From NCBI RefSeq assembly GCF_008365385.1, contig NZ_QOVF01000001.1, positions 1,054,001 through 1,118,000 of the forward strand: a stretch of 64,000 nt of DNA, read 5' to 3'. The DNA comes from Halopseudomonas laoshanensis. Its GTDB lineage: Bacteria > Pseudomonadota > Gammaproteobacteria > Pseudomonadales > Pseudomonadaceae. The position numbers and the translations under genes are program-made. The notes beneath the pieces were generated by a model. That model saw only the letters and a program-made list of their open reading frames with translations, did no database searches and was not told the DNA's origin. Of the stretch, positions 27,531 through 36,249 are shown piece after piece; the stretch's first letter is position 1; the number at the start of each line of letters is the position of its first letter.

Positions 27531-28588
27531 CACCGGATCTGCTTTTTGCGCGCTGGGTGCGCGCTGCCCTGGTGATGTTTGCCGTGGCCTTCGGTTATTT
27601 TCTTGCAGCTGATCTATGGATGCCGTTGACGCCACAGGCGCGGGTCATGCATCCGGTTGTGCGGGTAGCGCCGCAGGTCAGCGGCCAGGTGCTCGATGTG
27701 CGGGTAACCAACAACCAGCACGTTGAGGCCGGCGAGGTGCTGTTCACCATTGACGCTCGTCCGTATCAGTTGGCGGTCGATCAGGCGCAACTGACATTGG
27801 AGGCAGCCGAGCGCGACAATACTGGTTACGACGCGTCATTGGCAGCGGCGGAGGCCGAGGTAAGGTCTGCGCGGGTCCAGGTCAATGAACTGGAGCGCGA
27901 ACACCAGCGTCTGGCCAAGCTGGTCGCCAGTCAGAACGTGTCACAGCAGCTGTATGAGCAAACCCAGTCCAAGTACCAGGCGGCACAAGCCAGCCTGGCC
28001 AGCGCCAAGGCCCGCGCCGAGCAGTTGCGGGTTCAGCGCGGCCTGACCGATGAAGACAACCTGCGGCTGCGGCAGGCGCGCAACGACCTGGAGCGCGCTG
28101 AGCTGCAACTCAGCTACACCGAGGTGCGTGCGCAAACCCCGGGCATTGTCTCCAACCTGCAGATCAAACCGGGCACCTTTGCGACTGCCGGCAGTTCTCT
28201 GGTGGCCCTGGTCAGTGACGACGCGGACGTCATTGCCGACTTCCGCGAAAAGTCATTGGTGCATCTGAGCCGTGGTGAAGCGGCGGCCATTGTGTTCGAC
28301 GCTTTGCCCGGCGAAGTCTTTGCGGCGCACGTCTCGGCGCTGGATGCCGGCACCCAGCAAGGCCAGTTGTTGCCTGACGGAAGCCTGGCTGCGCCGGAAG
28401 TCTCGGACCGCTGGGTGCGTGATGCTCAGCGCCAACGTATTCATCTGCAGCTGGAAACCCCGGAGATACTCTCGCAACTCCCTTCGGGCGCGCGGGCCAC
28501 CGTGCAGCTTCACCCGGTCGACGGCCTGGCTGAGCTGTTTGGGAGCGTGCAGATTCGGCTGATCAGCCTCATGCATTACGTGTACTGA
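27527..28588 (+). CDS. HlyD/AaeA-type membrane fusion protein
   Basis: Periplasmic adaptor of an efflux pump, 353 residues. One N-terminal membrane helix (ALVMFAVAFGYFLAADLWM) is followed by a biotinyl-lipoyl-like strand pair (VVRVAPQVSGQVLDVRVTNN), a long alpha-hairpin (residues about 95-180, rich in Ala, Glu and Gln), the second lipoyl half (VRAQTPGIVSNLQIKPGTFA) and a beta-barrel part. It is of the AaeA/EmrA kind that works with a FUSC-type or MFS permease; the permease is the next gene, eight bases on. An outer-membrane factor is not encoded nearby. Confidence 0.88.
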   Translation: MTPDLLFARWVRAALVMFAVAFGYFLAADLWMPLTPQARVMHPVVRVAPQVSGQVLDVRVTNNQHVEAGEVLFTIDARPYQLAVDQAQLTLEAAERDNTGYDASLAAAEAEVRSARVQVNELEREHQRLAKLVASQNVSQQLYEQTQSKYQAAQASLASAKARAEQLRVQRGLTDEDNLRLRQARNDLERAELQLSYTEVRAQTPGIVSNLQIKPGTFATAGSSLVALVSDDADVIADFREKSLVHLSRGEAAAIVFDALPGEVFAAHVSALDAGTQQGQLLPDGSLAAPEVSDRWVRDAQRQRIHLQLETPEILSQLPSGARATVQLHPVDGLAELFGSVQIRLISLMHYVY

Positions 28589-28596
28589 GGCCGGCG

Positions 28597-29649
28597 ATGA
28601 AACCCATACTGCTTTTCAGTAAAACCCGATTGGACGCCAACGATGTACGCCAATGCCTGCGAATTGCCTTTGGCGGCACGCTGGGCTTTCTGCTCTGCAA
28701 GGTGATGGGCTGGAATTACGGCGCCTTCTTTGTGGTTCAGCCGATATTGCTGTTGGCCATGGTGCCGACACTGAACGCCCATGTAATGCGCCAGTTTCTG
28801 GCCAACATGCTGTTGGTGAGCTTTGCCGTGTTGGTGATTCAGGGGTTGTTTGGCGACAAGCCGGTACCCATGACGCTGCTAGTGATCGCCATGTTCGCGT
28901 TCCTGTTTCGCGAGATGAGCCGCGGGCCCAATTTCCTGTTTGGTGCCATGGCCATAGTGAATATGTCGATGCAGCTGCATTTTGCCAGCTACCCGACGGC
29001 AGACGTCGGCGACATTGTCGCCTCGAACCTTGTGGCCTTGCTGACCACGCTGTTCATTGCCATGTTGATGCAGGTGCTGTTTGCCGATGTAGCCCCGCGC
29101 CAGCCGCGGCAGATGCAGAGCAAGCCGTTGACCAATCAACGCCATGAAGTGATTCTGGCCACCACGGTCGCGACGCTGTCGTTTATTGTGTTTCAAGTAT
29201 TCAATTTGCAAGGCGGACTCTCGGCCCAGGTCGCCAGCATTCTTGTGCTATTCCCCTTGAACTGGAAGGGCGCAGGCCCTGCGGGGTGGAACCGCGCGCT
29301 GGGCACACTGGTGGGCTGTAACGTCGGCTTGATCGTACAGTTTGTGCTGATGGATCACTTCGACATATTGCCCTTTGTCGCCGTCGGGCTCTGGCTCAGC
29401 CTGATGTTGTTCGCCCGGATACATCTGCTTGAGGGTGGTACCGGTGCGGGCATGGCGGCGATGACCACCATGGCCATCCTGTTCGGCCAATATCTGTCGC
29501 CTCGGCAAGACCTGTTTTACAGCGACCTCTACCGTTTCTTTTCATTAGGCATCGCCGTGACCCTGTCACTTATTGCGGTCTACTTGATGCATTTGCTGTT
29601 GAATCGATTTGCCGCTACGCGACTTCAGGTTCAGGAAGGCTGCAGATAA
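28597..29649 (+). CDS. FUSC/DUF2955-type membrane permease
   Basis: Integral membrane protein of the FUSC/aromatic-acid exporter-like group (DUF2955), 350 residues. About ten membrane segments occur in two similar halves (about residues 20-165 and 190-345). Each half opens with a conserved stretch: LRIAFGGTLGFLLCKVMGWN with FFVVQPILL, then VILATTVATLSFIVFQ with ASILVLFPLNWKG and RALGTLVGCNVGLIVQFVL. Such permeases work with an HlyD-type adaptor, which is the gene before it. It closes the MarR-controlled operon. Substrate unknown. Confidence 0.8.
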   Translation: MKPILLFSKTRLDANDVRQCLRIAFGGTLGFLLCKVMGWNYGAFFVVQPILLLAMVPTLNAHVMRQFLANMLLVSFAVLVIQGLFGDKPVPMTLLVIAMFAFLFREMSRGPNFLFGAMAIVNMSMQLHFASYPTADVGDIVASNLVALLTTLFIAMLMQVLFADVAPRQPRQMQSKPLTNQRHEVILATTVATLSFIVFQVFNLQGGLSAQVASILVLFPLNWKGAGPAGWNRALGTLVGCNVGLIVQFVLMDHFDILPFVAVGLWLSLMLFARIHLLEGGTGAGMAAMTTMAILFGQYLSPRQDLFYSDLYRFFSLGIAVTLSLIAVYLMHLLLNRFAATRLQVQEGCR

Positions 29650-29658
29650 GTTGCACAA

Positions 29659-29700
29659 GTATTTGCAAATACGTTATATGCAAACTAGTATCTGTAGATA
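29659..29700 (+). promoter_or_regulatory. palindromes upstream of the Xre/RES operon
   Basis: GTATTTGCAAATAC (29659-29672) is a perfect palindrome, a second TGCAAA half-site follows at 29678-29683, and TATCTGTAGATA (29689-29700) is a second palindrome close to the start at 29724. Xre-type antitoxins bind such repeats to repress their own operon, so these are candidate operators; binding is inference. Confidence 0.55.
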
Positions 29701-29723
29701 TAAATAGTTGTCAGGACAGTATT

Positions 29724-30125
29724 ATGCTCGCGAATCCCATTGCTACACCCGATAAAACCGCTTCTGCTACCGGCCTGCGGACCGCCGTCGCCATCCTGGA
29801 TAGATGGGGTGCGACCGGCGAGCAGGGCGAGGCGATCTTGCGCGTGTCGCATAGCACCTATGCCAGGGCCAAGCGCAAGGACGGGTTGGCGTCGATCAAT
29901 CTGGATCGCGACCAGCTGACGCGGGTCAGCTTTGTATTGAATATGCATGCGGCGCTGCGGACGATTTTTGATAACCCGGAAAACCTCTACGGCTTTATGC
30001 GCATGCCAAACGATAACGCGTTTTTCTTCGGCCGCTCGCCGCTGGAGGTGATGGGCGAGGGCGATATTGTCGCGGTGTATGAAACGTTCCGGCGCATCGA
30101 TGCGTTGCGGGGTGGCCAGTGGTAG
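29724..30125 (+). CDS. Xre/MbcA/ParS-family antitoxin of a RES toxin
   Basis: Antitoxin of a type II pair, 133 residues. The N-terminal helix-turn-helix (AVAILDRWGATGEQGEAILR, STYARAKRKDG) resembles the Xre-like domain of the MbcA/ParS family. The C-terminal toxin-binding domain reads IFDNPENLYGFMRMPNDNAF then FFGRSPLEVMGEG. A usable AGGA lies upstream of the ATG. The stop overlaps the toxin start by seven bases, so the two are translated together, as is typical for these pairs. Confidence 0.9.
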   Translation: MLANPIATPDKTASATGLRTAVAILDRWGATGEQGEAILRVSHSTYARAKRKDGLASINLDRDQLTRVSFVLNMHAALRTIFDNPENLYGFMRMPNDNAFFFGRSPLEVMGEGDIVAVYETFRRIDALRGGQW

Positions 30126-30817
30126 CGGTAACTGATCTGCCGGTGCTGCCAGCCAACACCGTACGGGCCTATCGCCTAGTGCATTCCAAGTTTCCGCCGA
30201 TTGCGATCTTTGATGATGTGGCGAACGAGGAAGAGTTCGAGCAGCTGTATGCGCTGCAATCCTTGACCAATCCGCGCATGCTCAGCCAGGCCGGTAGCCT
30301 TGAATTGCTGCCGCGTGGCGAGATCCCCTTCGGCATTCAGGGCTGCTCCTATGCCGCAGCACCTTTTACCCACGTGAATCCGGAAGGCTCGCGCTTCAGC
30401 GATGGCAGCTTCGGCGTGTTGTATCTGGCTGACTCGATGGATACCGCGATCGCCGAGGTGCGCTATCACCAGCAGGCTTACTGGTCGCGCGTGGCGGATC
30501 TGCGTTACGAGCGCTTTGTGTTCCGCGGATTGACTACGCGCTTTGATGAGGCGGGTGCGCTGGACGTATTGACGGTGCCGCGTAACGATCCGATCTATGC
30601 ACCTGAAAACTACAGCGCATCGCGCGTACTCGGCCGCAGCGCTCTGGATGCGGCAGCCACGGCGTTGCGCTACCACTCGGTGCGCCAGCCTGAAGGCGTG
30701 TGTTGGGGGCTATTCACGCCCCGCCAGGTCAAATCGGTAGTGCAGACGGCGCATTACGAGATGATCTGGAGTGGTGAGATTGCGGCGGTACATAAGCTGT
30801 CTACGCATATCGGCTGA
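30119..30817 (+). CDS. RES-domain toxin (NAD+ phosphorylase family)
   Basis: RES toxins degrade NAD+ (phosphorylase in the MbcT case, hydrolase in others) and halt growth when the antitoxin is lost. The 232-residue chain has the conserved Arg of the N-terminal AYRLVHSKFPP, the RFSDGSFGVLYLADSMDTAIAEV strand-helix with the catalytic Glu, and WGLFTPRQV with the family serine replaced by the surrounding motif. The start is GTG 30119, inside the antitoxin stop region. No other toxin gene is near. I cannot tell phosphorylase from hydrolase activity. Confidence 0.88.
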   Translation: MVAVTDLPVLPANTVRAYRLVHSKFPPIAIFDDVANEEEFEQLYALQSLTNPRMLSQAGSLELLPRGEIPFGIQGCSYAAAPFTHVNPEGSRFSDGSFGVLYLADSMDTAIAEVRYHQQAYWSRVADLRYERFVFRGLTTRFDEAGALDVLTVPRNDPIYAPENYSASRVLGRSALDAAATALRYHSVRQPEGVCWGLFTPRQVKSVVQTAHYEMIWSGEIAAVHKLSTHIG

Positions 30818-30843
30818 TTAGCTGGCCGGATTGTCGTTGTTGC

Positions 30844-32406
30844 TTATTTCTCCCGCCGCATCAGATCCACCAACGACCCCGCCGCCTGGCGCGCACGCTT
30901 CCATTCCCTTGATGCAGAAAACTTGCTGGCTTCACGCCTTTTGCGGTTCAGCTGCACGTTGATGGCCTTGTCATAGCGCTTGCTCAACACCGCGCGCAGG
31001 GTGTCGACGTTGTATTGCTCGCGCTCGGGCGAGACGCACAGTGGCAGGATGTCGTCGAGCTGCAGTACGTCCTGATTGAAATCCAGTGCTTCACGGATCA
31101 GCTCGGCCTTGCTGCCGGGCTCCGGGCTGTCCAGCTCGTAGGGCGGCTGCCATTCATTCTGAATGCCCAGGCGGTCAACCTGATTGAGCAGGCCAATCAG
31201 CGGCGGCGGCTGGTAGTCGATGCGTTTGCTGTGCCACTGGCGGAAGTGCTCGCCGAATTCCTGGTCGAGCTTGCGCGCGGGCTGATTGGCGCGCAGTACC
31301 CAGAGCACCATGTCGGCTTGGATCATCTCCTCGAACAGCACCTTCTCGATTTTGGCATCACCGTTCAGGCCGGGCAGATCGAGCAGGCGCAGGAAGGGAA
31401 TCCCGTCGACCTTGCATTCATAGACCAGTCCGCGGTCGGTTGAGGGCAGGGCGCTGGTCTCGGCTTGCCAGCCTTCGGTCAGCGCATTGATCACTGACGA
31501 TTTGCCGGCACCGGTCTGGCCGATCAGGCAGACGCGCACCGGTTCGGGGCGGCCAACGGTGCGCTCGTCATCCTTGCGTGTGGCGGCGGTGACCGTCAGC
31601 TCGTCATCATCAAAGCGGAAGTGGCCACCGTACAGATCAATTGCCGAGCGCAATACTTCGAGCATCAGCAGGCGCTTCATGCGTTGCTGCATTTCGTCGC
31701 TGAGCCCTTCAAAGGATTGCCCCAGGGCCTGGCTGCCGAGTTCGGCAAGCATGCCCTCGGGGGTGAGCATGCGTACCTTGCGGTAGACGTTAACCAGCGT
31801 CATGGCCGGCGCAAACTGGTCGGCTTTCTCTTCCAGCCAGAGTACGTGTGAGACTTTCAGATGATTGATGCCGGGGACGTTGTTTCTCAGCGTGCTGCGG
31901 TAGCGCTGGGTGAGCTGTTCGGTGATCGCCAGCAAGGCGATGGGCGAAAAAGCCCATTCGGAGTGGCGTTTGCCCTTGCCGTATTGCGCGGCGACGCTGC
32001 GGGCCAACACCAGGGCGCTTTCAGGTACGTCGCGCCAGGTTTCGGTGCCTTGCACCAGGGTAATTACCTCCGGCAACAGCTCCTGCTGCACATGTTTGTC
32101 CCAGGGTGTCCAGTAAGCCGGCGTCTCCACCTCTTTTTCCAGGCTGGCTTCAAGACTGGCTTCGATCTGCGGAGCGGTCTTGCGTCGCCGACGGGCGGCG
32201 AGGAAGTAGGGCACCATCGACGCCAGGGTCAATAGCCCGAGCAGGCCGACAAAGGTCAGAATGTAGTTGTAGCGAAAGATCGCATACAGGCCGAAGAACG
32301 CCAGCAGAGCGATGGGCAGCAGTATGGCGATCAGCAGGAAAGGCGTCAGCCTGTCAGAGAACCGGGCGGCCGCGCGTACCGCGCTAAGCGTCGTTTTTAA
32401 CGTCAT
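30844..32406 (-). CDS. membrane-anchored GTPase (YcjX/Era-like G domain)
   Basis: A 520-residue protein with two N-terminal membrane helices (residues about 20-67: TPFLLIAILLPIALLAFFG and ILTFVGLLGLLTLASMVPYF), a long helical middle region and a C-terminal G domain. G motifs visible: P-loop GQTGAGKSSVIN near residue 299, the switch/G3 stretch LLDLPGLNG, and LNQVDRLG for guanine contact (an unusual NxxD variant with Asn-Gln-Val-Asp). The start lies inside the end of the other GTPase gene, with a 23-base overlap, so the two are coupled. The membrane topology suggests a signalling or envelope role; specific function unknown. Confidence 0.8.
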   Translation of the reverse strand: MTLKTTLSAVRAAARFSDRLTPFLLIAILLPIALLAFFGLYAIFRYNYILTFVGLLGLLTLASMVPYFLAARRRRKTAPQIEASLEASLEKEVETPAYWTPWDKHVQQELLPEVITLVQGTETWRDVPESALVLARSVAAQYGKGKRHSEWAFSPIALLAITEQLTQRYRSTLRNNVPGINHLKVSHVLWLEEKADQFAPAMTLVNVYRKVRMLTPEGMLAELGSQALGQSFEGLSDEMQQRMKRLLMLEVLRSAIDLYGGHFRFDDDELTVTAATRKDDERTVGRPEPVRVCLIGQTGAGKSSVINALTEGWQAETSALPSTDRGLVYECKVDGIPFLRLLDLPGLNGDAKIEKVLFEEMIQADMVLWVLRANQPARKLDQEFGEHFRQWHSKRIDYQPPPLIGLLNQVDRLGIQNEWQPPYELDSPEPGSKAELIREALDFNQDVLQLDDILPLCVSPEREQYNVDTLRAVLSKRYDKAINVQLNRKRREASKFSASREWKRARQAAGSLVDLMRREK

Positions 32407-33496
32407 TTTTCGCCACTGGCATGATGTGTTCGAAGGCTTTGCGGTAGGTCGCCTTGAGCTCCTCCGCAGAGGTGGGCTCGCCGCGCTTCTTGTTGAAGAA
32501 GTAGATGCAACCGACTCGCCCCAGCGCGTAGGTAACGCAGTAGCTGGTCACCGCCGCGGAGGCTGCGCCAACGGTCTGACCGTACACCGGGATCAGCTTG
32601 ACCAACTGCTGAATACCCAAGCGTGAAGCGTATTGAACGCCAAAGCCCACACCCAGGGTACTGACCAGTTCGGTAATCAGGCGTTTGTCCCACTCCAGCC
32701 CGTATTTGTTCGCCAGACTGTGCAACATCTTGGTTTGAATGGTCGGCACTGTCACCAGGCCGAGCACCGGCACGGCGTCGGTGGCGCCAGCTGCGCCGGC
32801 GTACCACATGATTTCGGTTTTGAGCTTCTGGAAGTTGGCTTCTTCAGCGTTGCTGTTGCCTTTGCGTTCGAACAGCTCAGCGACAATCGGCAGGAAATTA
32901 CCCAGCTTTTCGATCAAATCGGGAATGCCTACTGGCGTGCCCTCGCGGCCTACCAGGTCCACAGCGGCATGCTCAATTTCGCCCCAGATCTTCTCCACTG
33001 CCTGTTGATTGTGCTGCACGCAGCGTCGCTGTTCATCCTGGGTGTCGAGCAGTTCGATACCGGTATGCACCACCAGAGCATTATTGATCTTGCCGGAGCG
33101 CTTGATCTGTTTGATCGCGTGGAGCAATTCCGATTGCTCGGGGTCATCGGCGCGCATGACGATGACCAGCGCGTGGCTGCTGCCTTCACAGGCTTTGATG
33201 TCAGCGGAGGCGTCGTACCCAGCTTCAGCCAGGCCGCGGGTATCCATGAAGGTCATCACCGGTGTGCTGGCAGGGAAGTCGTAGCGTACGGCGGTTTCGG
33301 TACAGGGTCGGAAGCCGCGTCCGACTTCGATGTCGCTGTGGCCGGTCACGGCGCGGATGAAGGATGACTTGCCCGCACCGGTCTTGCCGATCAACCACAG
33401 GGTCGGCAGATGTTCGGCGCTGTACCGGAAGGCAGGTTCCAGGTCAGCCTTTTTCTCCGGGTTGAGCCGGCGATAGGCCCGTTGCAAAAAACTCAT
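32384..33496 (-). CDS. GTPase with C-terminal DUF697-like membrane part
   Basis: A 370-residue protein. The N-terminal G domain begins with LWLIGKTGAGKSSFIRAVTG (P-loop near residue 39), then FMDTRGLAEAGYD (G3) and VVHTGIEL. The C-terminal part (residues about 225-340) is hydrophobic and helical: MWYAGAAGATDAVPVLGLVT, LVSTLGVGFGVQYASRLGI, IPVYGQTVGAASAAVTSYCV, resembling the DUF697/YcjF membrane domain. The ATG at 33496 follows AGGAGA by four bases; a longer frame up to 33553 exists without such a site. First gene of a two-gene operon with the other GTPase. Confidence 0.82.
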   Translation of the reverse strand: MSFLQRAYRRLNPEKKADLEPAFRYSAEHLPTLWLIGKTGAGKSSFIRAVTGHSDIEVGRGFRPCTETAVRYDFPASTPVMTFMDTRGLAEAGYDASADIKACEGSSHALVIVMRADDPEQSELLHAIKQIKRSGKINNALVVHTGIELLDTQDEQRRCVQHNQQAVEKIWGEIEHAAVDLVGREGTPVGIPDLIEKLGNFLPIVAELFERKGNSNAEEANFQKLKTEIMWYAGAAGATDAVPVLGLVTVPTIQTKMLHSLANKYGLEWDKRLITELVSTLGVGFGVQYASRLGIQQLVKLIPVYGQTVGAASAAVTSYCVTYALGRVGCIYFFNKKRGEPTSAEELKATYRKAFEHIMPVAKNDVKNDA

Positions 33497-33642
33497 CGAT
33501 TCTCCTGATTGCGGGTGACTCGCGGTGTTGCCTTGGGCTGATGATGCCATCAACCCAAGACTACCCTATGTATGACCGCGATAACCTGCAACATTTCCGT
33601 CCGAATGCGACAACAGAGCTGTTTGCAGCGTTTCAGTTCAGC

Positions 33643-35835
33643 TTATAGGCAGGTCAGCCCCAGGTTATCCTCGATGATCTGGCGGTCTGCCGCATCGGTC
33701 AGGCCGTCCAGATTGAAGTCGTACCAGCTGGAGCGCCCGCCGTTGAGTTGCGAGAAGTAGCTCCAGTCCTCCAGATCCTGCTCGTTGATAACACGGTCCA
33801 GATTGCCATCGCCGGGGCAGGTGGGTTCCGAGTCAATAATGCTGTCGAGCTCGGCCAGCAGCGTATCGTAATGCTGCTGTTGTTCCGGCGTCAGCGCAGG
33901 GCGGGTGAGCAGGTCTTGCGCATCCAGGTTATCCAGCCCCAGCGGCGAGCCGCTTTCGTTGATTTCATAGAACTCAAAGCTTTCGGTCAAACCGCCTGCA
34001 TCGCAGTTAGGCTCTTCCAGTTGCAGTAGCTTGAAACGGTCATCACGCACCGTGCGTTGGGTTTCGGCAAGGATGTCGAAAGGTGATTCGCCTTCGTTCA
34101 CCCGGTAGGTGTTCACCGCGCAGCAGGAACTGAACGACTGCCCGGGCACCACGCCGTCATCGCCGTACCAGGTGCCACCCTCGGAAATACAAAGCCCCTT
34201 TTGCGGGAACAACTGCAGGCAGATATTCACATCGGTGAGTACGCAAGGCTGGGGGATACTGCCCGCCAGGTTGCGACCCGACATGGAAAAGTTGCTGTCC
34301 CGCACGGGTAGGGCGTCGACGTTCACAAGGTATTCATCCATGGGTTGCGCATCCAGCCGGTCCGCAACTTTGGGCGCACTCAGGTCAGCACCGCCCAATG
34401 TTGCAAACAGGTGATAGAGGTCGGTGGAATTGACCATGGCGCCGACGGAACGCCCGGGCTGCTCAACGGTGGCGCCGGTAACGATCAAGGGCACCCAGAT
34501 CCCGCCCTGATAGACCGTGCCTTTGCTGCGCGCAGGCAGGAACGGCGCCTTGACTACCGGGCCGTAAGTGCCGTTATCACCGATAAAGGCTACGACGGTA
34601 TTACTTGCCGGGTTGTATTCCAGGTCGCCGTTGGCGTTCTCGATATAGACACCCGCTGCCAACAGCACGCGGCGAATCTCGGTATCCATCGCCTCCATAT
34701 TCTGGTCCATCAGTTGACGCGTATCGGCGCCATTGTCACAGGCGATGCCGGTATCCAGGGCACCGGTTACAGGTGCAAGGCTGGCCGGGGTCGGCTGTAG
34801 AGGGGCATGTGAGGCGGAATAGCCAAGCGACAGCATCCAGGGTTGCTCATCGGACTGTGCCTGGATCCAGTCGATAGCGAAATTGGACTCCAGCTGCGTG
34901 CGGTACAAACGCGTGGCGGGATTATCGACTTCCAGCTGTCGCGAGCCACTTTCCTCACTGATAACCACTTCGGCGGTGTAATAGGCGTTCTGCCGGGTGA
35001 AGTCGAGATAGGCCGGCAACGTCGACGCGCACTGCTGGTTGGGGTCAAACAAACCGCCACGCTCCAGGCACATCTTGCCCGGTACCGAGCTACCATCAGC
35101 AGTCAGCTCTTCACAGGCACCGCTGGGTTGATAGCAGGCGCCGGTATCGGCACCTTGCGGGTGGTCGGAGGCCAGCGGTACAAAACCGCAGGTGAAAGGC
35201 TGGGCACTGCTGTCCAGGTTATCCAGCCCGGCAGTCACATCAATCGGCCGTGGGCCGCCATCAAAGTAGCCGGCAAAATAATCAAAGCCTAGTGCGCGAA
35301 TGGCTTCATCGCCAAATGGGTGGTTGGCTGGATTCACATCCGAGCCGGTGACGTGAATCTTGCCGATATAGGCACTGACGTAACCTTGCTCCCCCAGTAC
35401 CGTGGGCAGCGAGCGCTCAAAGGGCGAGGTCTGCGAATTGGCGAAGTCTGTCGATACGATCGCGGTGTTCACATTGGTGCGCGGTGGATAACGCCCGCTG
35501 AGCAGGGCGGCGCGCGTCGTCGAGCAGGTCGGCATGGACCAGGTGTTGCTGAAGCTCACACCGGTAGCTGCCAGGCTATCGATAGTCGGTGTGGACGGCG
35601 GCTGCACTCCACCGAAACCAAAGCTGGAGAGCTGGTCCACACCGACGTCATCGGCGATGATCAGGATCAGATTGGGTTTGGTATTCGACGAGGGAGGTGC
35701 AGCGTCGTTGTCAGAAGAAGACGACCCGCTTCCATCAAGACAAGAAGTTAACAGCACAGAGCAAGCAATAACGACAAGAGAGGGCAGGAAGGAGATGTAT
35801 TTTTGTTTTTTTGAGGTGCCTGGCTGGCTGATCAA
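33643..35835 (-). CDS. sulfatase-family lipoprotein with dockerin-like C-terminus
   Basis: Sulfatase/alkaline phosphatase superfamily hydrolase anchored as a lipoprotein. The signal peptide ends in the lipobox LTSC (Cys32 in this start). The metal-binding NLILIIADDVGVDQL opens the catalytic domain, and CSTTRAALLSGRYPPRT carries the residue usually turned into formylglycine (Cys104). The normal motif is C-x-P-x-R (or Ala in place of Pro); Thr at that place is unusual. Further motifs: IGKIHVTGSDVNPA, FIGDNGTYGP, YQGGIWVPLIV. The last 55 residues hold two EF-hand-like loops (GDGNLDRVINEQDLEDW, DFNLDGLTDAADRQII), as in dockerins. I chose the TTG at 35835 because it puts the signal peptide at the start; a TTG at 35916 is also in frame. 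Confidence 0.82.
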   Translation of the reverse strand: MISQPGTSKKQKYISFLPSLVVIACSVLLTSCLDGSGSSSSDNDAAPPSSNTKPNLILIIADDVGVDQLSSFGFGGVQPPSTPTIDSLAATGVSFSNTWSMPTCSTTRAALLSGRYPPRTNVNTAIVSTDFANSQTSPFERSLPTVLGEQGYVSAYIGKIHVTGSDVNPANHPFGDEAIRALGFDYFAGYFDGGPRPIDVTAGLDNLDSSAQPFTCGFVPLASDHPQGADTGACYQPSGACEELTADGSSVPGKMCLERGGLFDPNQQCASTLPAYLDFTRQNAYYTAEVVISEESGSRQLEVDNPATRLYRTQLESNFAIDWIQAQSDEQPWMLSLGYSASHAPLQPTPASLAPVTGALDTGIACDNGADTRQLMDQNMEAMDTEIRRVLLAAGVYIENANGDLEYNPASNTVVAFIGDNGTYGPVVKAPFLPARSKGTVYQGGIWVPLIVTGATVEQPGRSVGAMVNSTDLYHLFATLGGADLSAPKVADRLDAQPMDEYLVNVDALPVRDSNFSMSGRNLAGSIPQPCVLTDVNICLQLFPQKGLCISEGGTWYGDDGVVPGQSFSSCCAVNTYRVNEGESPFDILAETQRTVRDDRFKLLQLEEPNCDAGGLTESFEFYEINESGSPLGLDNLDAQDLLTRPALTPEQQQHYDTLLAELDSIIDSEPTCPGDGNLDRVINEQDLEDWSYFSQLNGGRSSWYDFNLDGLTDAADRQIIEDNLGLTCL

Positions 35836-36004
35836 TTGAGCGCTGCTCCGTAGCGATGAAAGTTCTTTTATAGTAGCCCTTCGCCAGAATAATGTATTGA
35901 GATATCGACGTTCCAACCCCCCAAACTGTCAATTAAAATCGAACTTGCCGTCAGTTGTTGTATCTCATCAAGTAGGCCATCCCATTTTCGGCCTCGGAGA
36001 GATA

Positions 36005-36175
36005 ATGATGAGCAATGAACAGAAATTGCCTGGCGAAAAGGGCATCCCCGATGAGAAATTCCCCGGTAAGGATCAAGAGAAGGATCTGGAAGGCCCGGTG
36101 GAAGGTGATGATCTGGACGTGATCGACGCCGAGAAGATTGGCGAGAACATGGAGGAGGTCGAGCGCGGTAGATAA
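36005..36175 (+). CDS. small acidic hypothetical protein
   Basis: A 56-residue protein rich in Glu, Asp, Lys and Gly (LPGEKGIPDEKFPGKDQEKD, EKIGENMEEVERGR), probably unstructured. GGAGAGATA lies just before ATG 36005, so the start is well supported, and a clean terminator follows the stop. No family is recognised. It is divergent from the sulfatase gene. Confidence 0.65.
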   Translation: MMSNEQKLPGEKGIPDEKFPGKDQEKDLEGPVEGDDLDVIDAEKIGENMEEVERGR

Positions 36176-36199
36176 GCTGCTCAGCCGGTCCTGAAACGA

Positions 36200-36224
36200 G
36201 AAAACCCGCACTTGGCGGGTTTTC
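36200..36224 (+). terminator. Rho-independent terminator
   Basis: GAAAACCCGC (36200-36209) and GCGGGTTTTC (36215-36224) pair perfectly around a five-base loop, with T in the right arm. It ends the small acidic gene and, on the other strand, could end the lipoprotein gene that runs toward it. Confidence 0.85.
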
Positions 36225-36249
36225 TGCTATCTGGGCTTTGGCTTGCTGC

